Source: Carex sylvatica
Taxonomy: Eukaryota > Streptophyta > Magnoliopsida > Poales > Cyperaceae
Direction of reading: 5' to 3'
Assembly (NCBI GenBank): GCA_964058845.1
Contig: CAXKVR010000137.1
Span: forward strand, 1 to 64,000
DNA length: 64,000 bases
The position numbers were made by a program, and so were the translations under genes. Below, one piece after another: positions 25,409-35,524 of the stretch. The notes beneath the pieces were generated by a model. The model had not been told where the DNA came from. It searched no databases and saw only the letters and a program-made list of their open reading frames with translations. Every line of letters begins with the position of its first letter. The stretch's first letter is position 1.

Positions 25409-25480
25409 AGTCCAACAATAGCTGTACCAAATAAAACTCCAATTGAAGCATGGAGCGGAACCACTCCGAATATTAGCCAT

Positions 25481-25795
25481 TTGAAAATCTTCGGTTCAGT
25501 ATGCTATGCACATGTGCCAAAAGAAAATAGATCTAAACTTGATGATAAAAGTGAACGTTGTATTTTTATGGGATATTCGGATGGCACCAAAGGGTATAGA
25601 TTGTATAACCTTGAGAAGAAAAAATTGGTTGTTAGTAGAGATGTCATCTTTGATGAGAAAGAAGTCTATGATTGGAAAAATAACAAAATACCCACATGTC
25701 AACAAACACCAATCATCATACTTCAAAACCAAGATGTCCAAACCATACCAAATGTAGCAGCTCCAAGTGAAACACCACAAACCACAGCCAGTTGA
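25481..25795 (+). pseudogene. Copia 1 integrase C-terminal part
   Basis: The frame reads IFGSVCYAHVPKENRSKLDD, RCIFMGYSDGTKGYRLYN and KKLVVSRDVIFDEK, the well-known post-core block of copia integrases. It ends at a TGA (25793-25795). A linker to the reverse transcriptase follows in another frame. Element 2 has lost this region. Confidence 0.85.
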
Positions 25796-25873
25796 GACCC
25801 CAGCAGCAGTTCAGCTGCGCAATCTGAAGAGAACCCGCAACCAGAAGAAAACCCGCAACCAAATGCTTCTAAT

Positions 25874-26362
25874 TTGCAACCCATTAGCTCCAGTTCACAA
25901 CATCCTGATGTTACAAGAGAAGTTTCTCCAAGTAGAGTTAGAACCTTGGCTGAAATTTTTGAAAGGACAAAAAGATGCAATTTTTTGATGGCTGAACCAC
26001 AGTCGTTTGAGCAAGCAAAACAACAAGAAAATTGGAGAGAAGCCATGGGGCAAGAAATTGGGATGATTGAAAAAAATAAAACATGGGAGTTAGTGGACAG
26101 ACCAACTAATAGAAGTGTAATTGGTGTTAAATGGATATACAAGACCAAGCTGAATCCAGATGGTTCAGTTCAAAAGTTTAAGGCAAGGCTCATTGCAAAG
26201 GGGTTCAAGCAAAAACCTGGAATCGACTACTTTGAGACATACGCACCAGTTGCATGTTTAGAAACAATCCGTACGGTCATAGCCCTAGCTGCACAGCAAA
26301 AGTGGCGCATCTATCAACTAGATGTCAAATCAGCTTTTTTAAATGGAGAACTTAACGAATAA
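25874..26362 (+). pseudogene. Copia 1 reverse transcriptase, N-terminal half
   Basis: The copia RT start is clear: NWREAMGQEIGMIEKNKTWE, VIGVKWIYKTKLNPDGSV, ARLIAKGFKQKPGIDYFETY and IYQLDVKSAFLNGELNE, which includes the first catalytic Asp (QLDV). A TAA at 26360-26362 replaces the next residue, and a frameshift lies at about 26446 near the GMK/QAPRAW equivalent. Confidence 0.88.
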
Positions 26363-26559
26363 ATTTTTGTTGAGCAACCCGAAGGTTTTTCAGTTCAAGG
26401 GGGAGATAACCAAGTCTACAAATTGAGCAAGGCGCTCTATGGAATGAAAACAGGCTCCAAGAGCGTGGTACAGTCAAATTGACAAATATTTCCTGCAAAA
26501 CGAGTTTGAGAAGAGCAAGTCCGAACCTACTCTCTATGTCAAGAAAAGAGGTACTAAGA

Positions 26560-27521
26560 TTTTAATCGTTGCTCTATTTGTAGATGATTTAATCTACACG
26601 GGGAACAGCGAAGAAATGATGCAAAGGCTTAAAGGAGACATGATGAACACTTATGAAATGAGTGACCTTGGATTGATGAAATACTTCTTAGGTATAGAAG
26701 TGGTTCAAGTTGAAAATGGGATATTCATATCTCAGAAGAAATATGCTGAAAACATATTGAAAAAGAATAGGTTGCAAGATTGCAAGAGTGTCACAACACC
26801 ACTTGTTCCAATTGAAAAATTCAAGAAGGAAGATGGTTCGGCAAAAATAGATCCAACTGAATTTCGCAGTTTAGTTGGAAGTTTATTGTATCTTACTGGA
26901 ACAAGGCCCGACATCATGTTCAGCTCAAGCCTTTTATCAAGGTATATGGACTGTCCTACTCAGAAACATTTTACAGTGGCAAAACGAGTTCTAAGGTATA
27001 TCAAAGGCACTGTTACTTATGGCATATGGTACAAACCTATCAGCAACTCAAAGCTGATTGGTTACACCAATAGCGACTGGGTGGGATGCCAAGACGACAT
27101 GAAGAGTACTTCAGGCTATGCATTCTCGCTTGGATCAGGTATTTGCTCATGGTCATCCAAGAAACAAACGGTGGTCGCCTTGTTATCAGCCGAGGTAGAA
27201 TACGTTGCAGCAGCAAGAGCCGTTGCACAGGCCATTTGGCTCAAAAGAATATTGGAGGATGTCAATAGCAAAATGGAGGAACCAGTCACTATCTACAGTG
27301 ATAGCAAATCTGCCATAGCAATCAGTGAGAATCCAATCAGCCATAACAAAACAAAGCACATTGCCATCAAGTATCACTACACTAGAGATGTAGTCGAGAA
27401 ACAAGAAGTGCAGTTGAAGTTTTGTCGAACTGACGAAAAGTTTGCAGACATATTTACGAAGGTGCTAACAAAGGAGAAGTTTGAGCTCAACAGGGAACAC
27501 ATAGGTGTATCCCATATGTAA
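26560..27521 (+). pseudogene. Copia 1 reverse transcriptase C-terminal half and RNase H
   Basis: The reading frame includes the catalytic FVDDLIYTG at about 26577-26603, then [19 protein letters not shown] and CKSVTTPLVP. The RNase H block follows (IGYTNSDWVGCQDDMKSTSG, VALLSAEVEYVAAARA, TIYSDSKSAIAISENPISH, KTKHIAIKYHYTRD) to a stop before the polypurine tract. In the RNase H motif TDSDWAG, the first Asp is Asn in this copy, while element 2 keeps TDSDWAG, so this copy probably lost RNase H activity. Confidence 0.9.
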
Positions 27522-27530
27522 TCGTTTTAC

Positions 27531-27543
27531 CGCTGAGGGGGAG
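27531..27543 (+). promoter_or_regulatory. Copia 1 polypurine tract
   Basis: CGCTGAGGGGGAG lies immediately before the right LTR start TGTTGAAAC and would prime plus-strand DNA synthesis. Element 2 has the same tract at about 46385-46397. Confidence 0.85.
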
Positions 27544-27897
27544 TGTTGAAACAAGTATCTAAAAATAGAATTCTGTGTTAATTGATTGTGTGTCCGAAAT
27601 TAAGACTTAGTGGTGCACTAAAAATAGAAAACTGGTTTGTCAAGTAAACCAGATTTAGTATCTCTATATTTAGATTAAGTTTGTGGTTGTTTTAAATATG
27701 GAAAGTACTTGTAATATGTTTAGTGGCTGAGGTGGGTTAGTTGTTTCCAAAAATAGATTTGTGTGGTGCTTAAATACAGCACTTGTAATAGAGATCAAAG
27801 TATTCGGAAATAAAGGAACTCCAGAAATAAGAAAATTGTTGAAAGCATAGTTCCTCTTGTTTTGTCTCTGTTTTATTCATCCACCGAAATTCCAAGA
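27544..27897 (+). repeat. Copia 1 right LTR
   Basis: This 354-bp LTR starts TGTTGAAACAAG and ends CCAAGA, so the conserved terminal CA is GA. AAAGG follows as the target duplication. Element 2 shares the same altered end, which shows common descent of the two insertions. Confidence 0.9.
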
Positions 27898-27902
27898 AAA
27901 GG

Positions 27903-28597
27903 TGCCATAGAATATGTAACAGAATATAATTTTATTTTCCTTTTTCTGTAGTTTGACTTAGATCGTAGTAAATAAATGGAGGCAGTTGGAAGTTGGAACG
28001 GTACGAAAACTTAAATAATAATTCCTTGAACTTGATCTCCTTTTCTACTGTTTCAATAATGTCAAATAGCTTCTTAGACACCAATGCAAATAGCCACATT
28101 ATTTCATATTTTCAATCAGTACCAAAATCCTTTTCCCCTCCTCTCTGTTTGAAAGTTAGGCAGCTGCTGCCTAATACTCTGTCTATTTGTATTCTCCGTT
28201 TTCTCCTTTTCTCTCTGTATCTTCTATTCAACCGTATCAATTTTTTCTCTGTGTATCTTCTATTCAACCGTATCAATTTTAATTTGTCAAACTAATTTAG
28301 TTAAATCAAACTATCAAAGTGTTAACAACATTATTTATTTATTATCCATAAATTTTATTCTTATGTTACATTGTTTGAAATAAATATCGCTATAGTTCAG
28401 GGTTTGTAATCAAAACAGTAGGGAAAATGAAGTTTCACTATTTAACAAGAGACACCAAAGATCAACTGCCAGAGGATACCGGAATGCATGCATCCTTGAA
28501 GGAAAGATAAGAGTTTTGCATTAGGGAAAACAGAACTGAAATGAATTTGGGTCTAATTTTCAAGATATAACGAACTGTACAGTGGGCACCACATCCT
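27903..28597. other. Right flank of copia 1
   Basis: The first 100 bp continue the right arm of an inverted-repeat element, ending near TTGGAAGTTGGAACG at about 28000. Further right a unit of about 40 bp, TCTGT(GT)ATCTTCTATTCAACCG, is repeated twice (28211-28285). No gene is seen. The segment is a near copy of 46757-47451. Confidence 0.5.
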
Positions 28598-28601
28598 CTG
28601 G
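28598..28601. other. Junction filler CTGG between B1 and B2
   Basis: Left of these four bases the DNA matches the B2 end (47442-47451, ACCACATCCT). Right of them it matches the B start (CAGGAAACATG at 8436 and 58158). ATCCTCTGGCAG at 28593-28604 is the exact reverse complement of CTGCCAGAGGAT at 28466-28477, so the filler could be copied from it. Confidence 0.7.
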
Positions 28602-28897
28602 CAGGAAACATGATTTGGGGCTGTTTTACATCAATTGGAGCAAGAATTAGGGCAAACCAAATACCCGTCAAGCAACGGGAGGTCACTATTACGGACCGTA
28701 TTTATCAACACAGACCTAACAGCATGGTTCTGAAACTCAGAATCAGAATCAGAATCAGATATTTGACCGTAGAGTCGGAATCGGATGAATCGGATCGGAA
28801 ACTCGGATTTTTTTGGCAGAAACATATTTTGAACCAAATTTGTCAAATAATCCATTCCAACACTCAAAATAATTAAATTTGGATAGATAACAATCAA
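28602..28897 (+). other. Unidentified exon-like fragment, copy 2 of 3
   Basis: Same stretch as 8436-8700, beginning GNMIWGCFTSIGARIRANQ in frame. Here it no longer follows a TTTTATTACAG acceptor, because the duplication junction cut exactly at that point. Downstream sequence to about 30600 parallels B1 (spacer, minisatellite at about 29625-29755, promoter fragment). Confidence 0.4.
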
Positions 28898-30160
28898 ATT
28901 TGCACTGTATTACTTAAAATAATATATTTGTTTAATTTAAAAACAACAAAAAATGAATAAATTCACAAAAGACAAATAAAATATTTTATTTTAACTTTTA
29001 TATTTTCATATTTTATTTTGTATATGTTAATTTATTTTCAAAGGAAATATTTTATTTCATAAACAATAAAAATATGGTTTTGTTGTGTTTCTCGGGTCTA
29101 CAGTTTCTTGAGAGTTATCTAGTGTTCAGTGTTTGTTTGCATATGGAATGCCACGTTGTCCACGGTGTATTCCTACTGGTTAGTGGGACCTACAAATTTT
29201 CTATCTATTAATATGTAGACCGGTTGCACTATCTGAGAGAAGAATTTGGACACGCGATGGGAAGCGAGTGTCGTACACGAAGAGAAGGTGATTTGTATAC
29301 GTCGCGAGATCACATCCACTGTTCTGATGACCCAATGGTGTACATACTTTGATTGATCCATAATCCAAGTAGATATTTTTCGTAGATCAACTAATTGAAC
29401 GGCCGTGATAAATTAAATGATCCCGTCCAAAGTAGATATTTTTGCATTAATTTCCTTAAAATAGTAAAATATGGAGGGGCCGACTGCAATTTTTCCTGTT
29501 TTTTCCCCATCTCATTTCCGTCTCCTCCACGGCTTATCTCCTGACCTCCACGCACCCTCCAGACCTCCACGGACTCATCTTGTATTATTCTATTATTAAT
29601 CAAATTGAGTGCAAAAAACTGAGTTAAGCATACAATACAGTGGTATTAACTGCACTAACTGGGACTAACTAGTACAGTGATACTAACTGGTACAGAGGTA
29701 CTAACTGGTACCAGTGCAAAAAACCGAGTGGTCTAACTGGTACAGTGGTACTAAAAGAAAGACAATGGCTAATAGAAAGAAACTTCCATAATCAATAGTA
29801 AAAGTCTAAACTTTAAAACATTAAGCAAATGAAGTAACAGTGCATTGAATAATTAAAGTCTAAGTTAAATAGGCAAGTCAGAAATCGGCAAATTGAAGTC
29901 TAAGTTAAATACGCATTCAATAATTGAAGTACCAGTGCATTGAATAAATGAAGTACCAATACTAACTGGTCATTGCAAGTACCTTTAAAATTGAAGAGCG
30001 AAACAGATAAAACATGAAATCGGAAGTACCCTTGGCTGAGTATCTCGCGGTGGTTTCTCTGAGGTTGCCTTCAACACAAATTAAAATGAAACTTTCCTTT
30101 TCCTAAGCTGTAAAATTCATAGAATAGGTGGATGATTCTACAAGCACAACAGTATCGGTA

Positions 30161-30182
30161 TTTATAGGGTTTAGGGTTTAGG
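30161..30182 (-). promoter_or_regulatory. TATA box plus telo-box, B2 copy
   Basis: Minus strand CCTAAACCCTAAACCC next to TATAAAT, as at 9950-9971. The small exon it would serve has lost its ATG here (AAG at about 30070), so the promoter copy has no visible start codon. Confidence 0.4.
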
Positions 30183-30639
30183 AATCGATTGGTGGTTGTC
30201 AGTCTCGGGTTTGAGGCAGATTGAAGACGCTCTCGAACCATTTTCCTAGGCATCGTGGGTGAGAGAGAGTGCGCCACACGAAAAGGAGATCGAGGCGTCA
30301 AGAGCGATGGAGATCGAGGCCGCCTATGGAGAGAAGGAGAGAAGGAAAGAAAGAGATTAAATGCAGCATTAAATGTGGGATTAAAGAATGCCGGGTCGCG
30401 AGCGAAGGTCGAAGGAGATAAAGACTCTGGGTCGGATCCGGGTATAAACGGGTTAGTAAGAGTAAACCCCTGACCCGACCCCGAGTAACGGGTTTATCAA
30501 ATTTCAACCCGTACCTGACCTAATAAGAACTCAACCCGCTAAAAAATGAGTCGGGTCGGACGGGTCAGATGGGTTGGGTGGGTCACGAATTTTTTTGTAC
30601 AGCCCTAAGCATACTCCTATAGAAGAAACTAGTCAGAAT

Positions 30640-31050
30640 CTTCCCTCAACAAGTTGCCGACTACGATCATAGCGATAGAGGAAGTGGCCACTGCCGACAA
30701 CAAGCGTGGTTAATATTCCATTTGACCTCGTTAATGCCAAGAGTTTTATTGGTTGGAATCACATTATATTGGTTGGAATCACATTCCGCCATCTGGTTCC
30801 GAATCGATACTTATCGCCCCAATAGGAAATGTCTATACACTGACATTGGCTCAAAACAGTTGGCGTTAATCAATATAAAATGGGCAGAGGTTGTTCGGCC
30901 ATCGGGTGGGATGTACCCAACGCCATCTCTTTCGTTTGGCAACCAATGGTAAGTGTGATTGACGATTGGTCCCTGCGCGTTCTATGGCATCGCTTGTGTT
31001 TTTTTTTTTGCCGATGGTAAATGTCACATACAACATCATTTTTACTTTTA
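30640..31050 (+). mobile_element. CACTA subterminal region lacking its terminus (B2)
   Basis: Near-identical to 10402-10810, including the doubled ATTGGTTGGAATCAC phrase and loss of the CACTA end. The terminus was therefore lost before B1 and B2 separated, while the third copy at 62330 still has it. Confidence 0.5.
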
Positions 31051-32002
31051 TTTGTGTTTTCTTTTTAATTGAACCGTTGGGAATTTATATATATATTTAT
31101 TTCAATTATGCACCATTTAGCAGCTAGCTAGCTAGCCTCCATTTGCTAGCCCTTTTTTAAACCCATCATTTCAATCAACAATTTTAAACATGCATTCCAC
31201 CAAATATGTAAACAAACAACATGAATAATGCATATTGTACCCAACAACAACATACATATTTGTAACATAACAACATTATAGATTACCAACAAGCTTATAT
31301 ATAATTAACTGTATATAATTAATTGTACGAACATAAATGTATGTATCATCTCACAACAAGCCATAATTATCATCAGCAATGCTTTCACGCAATTGTACCC
31401 ATTGATTGTACCAATGACAAAAATGTACATCATATATGTGTACAAATAACTAACTATTATTTTCAATTATCACAAAAATGTACATCATATATGTGTATCA
31501 AAAACTGACCAAGTTTCAATTCAGACGTGCTTTTGCTGAGGAGGTAAAATATGATCCAAGAAGTACTTGCACCATGTTGTATGGATCGCATATAGTTAAC
31601 TTTTCTTGTATGGTGTAGGGCTCAATTTACTCTGCATGAACGAACCCCGAACATATTAACAACATATACATATATATAACAAATGAATCTAAAAACATGC
31701 ATGATAGAGAGATAAAAATATGTGATTAATTGGAAAACCTTTGGAAAAGATCTAAAATATTTTGTGATGATGTACTCCATGTTCTTCATCACAAAATAGC
31801 CGCATTCCCAAGATCTCCATTGTATAGGGCACTAAAATGTGTATTATTTTATACAAAATATAATTAGTACTGCAATTGAAAATTACAATAAATTAGAATG
31901 ATAAATTCAGATTGGAATATTTTCTTACCGCTTAATCTCTAACATCCATGTTCCTCCACATGGCTAGCTGCTCATTTCTATTCCTTAGTAAGTATTGCCA
32001 AT

Positions 32003-32163
32003 AAGTCCTGAAAATAATATTAAAGGTCAGTATGCAGTACCAAAAAGTATGTTTGATCAGTGTTTTGTGTTTTAAATTATATACATGTATTTGAATATTT
32101 TCTAAGGTATGTAATGAATAATAATTCTCTGTCTGAATCTTGCAACGAGTCCAGTTTATAGAC
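32003..32163. other. 161-bp segment kept in B2, lost in B1
   Basis: B1 joins AGTATTGCC to AACAGAGATTT at about 11763, while B2 has 161 more bases between them. On the minus strand the B2 segment is bounded by TTG on both sides, consistent with a microhomology deletion in B1. It reads GT...TTTTCAG on that strand and may include an old intron of the CACTA ORF. Confidence 0.45.
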
Positions 32164-32291
32164 AACAGAGATTTGTGGCATTATGGCGAGAAGCACCCAA
32201 TGGTCACTACAATTGAAGCAATAGAAAAAATCAATACAAACTTGTTAAAAAAAAATTATAAATTACATGAGTATAATTAATTAACATCTTA

Positions 32292-32867
32292 CTATTGGTG
32301 GTATAGTGCAAATACGAGTTTTTTTTTCTTATACTGTAGCAAGACGTCAACCAAGTACTCCATGGCAGTTTCTTTGTAATGGGTTATATATGTTTCACAT
32401 ATCAAATTTGCATCCATAAAAGCAAAGTCATTATTGTTTTTCTTAGTTGAAGGAATTATTGACGTGCAATACCTGAAAATAACAAGTTTCAGAAGACAAG
32501 AAAAGAAATAATTGTTGAAAGAATAAAAATCTTTAAAATTTGAAAGAATCACAATGTCCAGCCTTGTAGAATAGAGACATCAAGCCCCTCGTACGTCATC
32601 AAGTCCTTGATATTTTAGAAACCCACTGACATTTGAAAGCCCACAGGCCACAACACTCCAAGTTCTAAAGGGCAGAATAATCTTGCTCCTCCATCCATTA
32701 GCACAGCAAGATATCTATCATGTAGAATTTGGAATTCAATCTCCAGTTCTTCCAACTCCGTCTGAGTGACAAGAAGTTCCCGACTGCCTATCGATGAAGA
32801 AGCCTCCTCCTTGACCATTTCAGCAGCCACATCCTCGGCCACCGAATTTGCCAAATCCATCAATCTG

Positions 32868-32901
<34 letters not shown>

Positions 32902-33023
32902 TTGGATGTTGACTTGCTGGCTTTGACTTCACTGATTTGAACTTTGCATCTGCAATATGTCTCGACTTGATACAAATCTTGAAACAATGAAGTACTAAAT
33001 GTCATTTTCCAATAAGGCAACAA
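32292..33023 (-). pseudogene. CACTA-associated ORF remnant (B2)
   Basis: Minus-strand pieces match 11891-12462 and the 13,100 region of B1: an Ulp1-like stretch (FMDANLICETYI, then MEYLVDVLLQ) and the piece with LLVTQTELEELEIEFQILHD. The DUF8039-like part present in B1 (12616-12828) is deleted, and the join is at an expanded CA repeat (32871-32900). It has no intact frame. Confidence 0.5.
32871..32900. repeat. (AC)n microsatellite at a deletion join
   Basis: About 15 AC steps here replace the roughly 590 bp found in B1 between ACACACACACAATGG (about 12470) and TCGGATGTTGACTTGC (about 13071). The short CA run of B1 marks the left edge of the deletion, and the microsatellite expanded at the join. 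Confidence 0.7.
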
Positions 33024-33290
33024 AGCACACAGATCAGTATATTAAATCCCAAAAAAAAACACTGAAAACCCTAGCTAACAGAGCACACACAGATTAGTGT
33101 GTTAAAGCCCAAAAAAAAAACTAAAAAAACCCAAAAAACAAATATCCAACACTCTAGCTAACATAGCACACAGATCAGTGTGTTAAATTCTAAAAAACAA
33201 AAATAAATACCCAAAACCCTAGCTAACAGAGCAGACAGATCAGTGTGTTAAATTACAAAAAAAAAAAATATCCAAAACCCTAATGACGAA
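33018..33290 (+). repeat. About 65-bp tandem repeat (B2)
   Basis: Four degenerate units with CACACAGATCAGTGTGTTAAA and ACCCTAGCTAACA, matching 13187-13460. Confidence 0.65.
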
Positions 33291-33325
33291 TTTTACCTTA
33301 ATGATATGCAACTTGCTAGTAATAC

Positions 33326-34131
33326 TGAATTTTTGCCAACCCCTCGTCATACGGTATCGCACTTTCCACTTTGTCAAATGACATACTTCGCAAGATCTTA
33401 CGAGTGCTCGACACCAGGGAGGTGGTGCGTACGATCGTGCTAGCAAAGAGCTGGAGCAACCTATGGACCTCTTTGCCCTTCCTGAATATCAATGAGAGGG
33501 AATCTTTAGCTCTAACTTCTATTAGGACTATCACTACTTTACTACACAAGGTTAGAGGTGCCCATATTCTGGAGTTTCATCTCAGGTGCCATCTGCGCAT
33601 GGTATGCACCTAGCTCGATTGTTTCATTTTTACTATGTGCATGCATGCATACATCGATGGACCCTAAATTATCAATTGATGAACCCATATTTAAATTGAT
33701 GTTGTGAGAATTAATTAAAAAGTTTCAATTGATATGCATGCCTGGACACATACATGATCAACTAAAAGATATGTTGTGGGAATTAATTAAAAAAAATCAA
33801 TTGATATGCATGCATGCATGCCGACATACATGATGACTAAGTCAAAGATCTGTGTTTTGACTAAGTCAATTGATATTCATGCACGCACACATACATGATG
33901 AGTTTGGTTTACTAGTCAATTGATAATGCATGTTAGTTATTAGTTTACAAAAATATGTGTTTTTACTAGCCAAACATGCTAAACCAAATCATTTAGATTG
34001 TTAGTTTTTTTTTTCAAGATCAATGTACAACACTAACTATAAACAAATGATGTAAATACAATCATATTTCAATACAATGAAATCATTGTATCATTCATTC
34101 TATATATAGTTTATTCTGACTTATTTTAAAT

Positions 34132-34172
<41 letters not shown>

Positions 34173-35524
34173 GTAATCAGAATTGAGAGAGGTAAGTAGA
34201 GAGAGAGAGGGAGATTTCATTAGCTTGTTAATTGTTACAATAATCTAGTATTTATAACCAACGGGATACAATGCTTAGAAGCATAACAGAAAGCATCTCT
34301 AACTAACTTGTAGTTTTTATTAATTACAATTATGTCCCTAAAAGAATTGCTAAACATGTGTAGGCACTGCTTTTTCGCGAGTTGCCAAAAAATCACCCCA
34401 TATTTAAGAACTTGACGCTTCTCTCTGTTTCCCTCTGTTCTTATTCACATTTGGACATGCAACCTTGGATCGTCGAGATTTGTCCAAATTTGATAAGGCT
34501 TACAATGGTACAACATCAGTTTTGTGTAAGTTATTTTTTTCTCCAAATACATAGCTAGCTTCTCGTCATTCTTAGTTTGATGTTTCAAAGGATTTTTTTA
34601 ATTTTAAGAAAGTTTAAAGTAAAGATCTAGTTATCAATGGAAAAATTATTTGTTGCAGTTTTGTGATCAAGATTTTCAACCATCATCGAAAATACTAAAG
34701 TTCCAGTCCAGCTGGTTGAAGCATCTAATACAAGAAGTCTCAAGATGGTTGAGGTTAAATTTATGAGATTTGATACCATTGTAAAACAAGTGATACAGTA
34801 TCTCATGTTTGGTAACAGGGAACTGAGAAACTAAAGGAACTACTAAACATATCTGAAAACTGCTACTGGTCACACATGTACACTGATGTTTCCAACATTG
34901 GAAGTGGATATTTCGATCAGAACTGGATATTTCTAAACGTGCTATTTAGTAGATATTCATATTTGGGTTATCGGAAGACTTTTGGATGTTTAATATGGAT
35001 ATGGATGTTATGAATGTTTTATAATATAACTTGTGGATCTATTTAATTTGGATGTTAATTTGGTAAAATTAATTAACACCACTAGCTAGGTCCAAATACA
35101 TAGCTTCTCTTCATTTTTAATTTCTTATTTGAAGTTTTTTTCTAAGAAAATTTAAAGTACAAAGATCAAGTTATTAATTGATCAATTATTTGTTGTAGTT
35201 TTGTGTCGATGATAATGATGATTGGCAATGTTTCTTATTCGAGTACCGCTGCTTGAAGCATCTGATAGAAGAAATCTCGAGATGGTTGAGGTTCAATGTT
35301 GGAGGTTTGATACCATGGTACAAATAGTGATACAGTATCTCATGTTTGGTAAAGAAAAATTGAGAAATTTTAGGTACTTTGTTATGTCGACCACTTGTTC
35401 CGAAGGTTTTAGTAGAACGATAACAACAACGAAATTGGACTATAGCGATCGAGATTGGATGTTTATACATTGGATGCCTGGTCGATATGAATGTTGTTGT
35501 CTGAAGACTTTGGAGCTTTACTAG
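33326..35524 (+). pseudogene. F-box/FBD-type gene remnant (B2)
   Basis: The blocks correspond to 13495-15763. The F-box (SNDILRKILRVLDTREVVR, then LAKSWSNLWTSLPFLNI) has the usual KRW changed to KSW. The second block is open. The third carries TGA right after TTTTG. The fourth has lost one T in CAATGTTTCTTATT, which shifts the frame before the FBD-like end YECCCLKTLELY. It is therefore more degraded than B1. Block 3 is a duplicate of block 4 here too, so the exon duplication is older than the block duplication. Confidence 0.65.
34138..34167. repeat. (AT)n microsatellite
   Basis: The pure AT run is longer than at the B1 position (about 14340-14363). It shows ordinary slippage within the F-box intron-like spacer. 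Confidence 0.7.

Larger units (their letters stand above)
23092..27897 (+). mobile_element. Ty1/copia LTR retrotransposon 1 (4.8 kb, defective)
   Basis: The LTRs are 23092-23443 and 27544-27897, flanked by AAAGG target duplications (23087-23091 and 27898-27902). A tRNA-iMet primer site TGGTATCAGAGCC lies at 23446-23458 and a purine tract CGCTGAGGGGGAG precedes the right LTR. Gene order Gag, protease, integrase, reverse transcriptase, RNase H is the copia order. Several stops and frameshifts, and a loss of about 70 bp near 24640, make it non-autonomous. The LTRs differ at about 17 of 352 positions, so the insertion is old. The right LTR ends GA instead of CA. Confidence 0.93.
8436..28597 (+). 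repeat. Large duplicated block, copy B1 (about 20.2 kb)
   Basis: From CAGGAAACATGATTTGGGG at 8436 to ACCACATCCT at 28597 the order of features is repeated head-to-tail in 28602-47451: conserved fragment, promoter fragment, CACTA remnant, F-box remnant, tandem arrays, copia and flank. Divergence by eye is about 2 percent, with larger private indels. Private to B1 are the AG-peptide pseudogene segment and the DUF8039-like segment, both absent from B2. The start of a third copy (B3) is at 58158. Confidence 0.88.
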
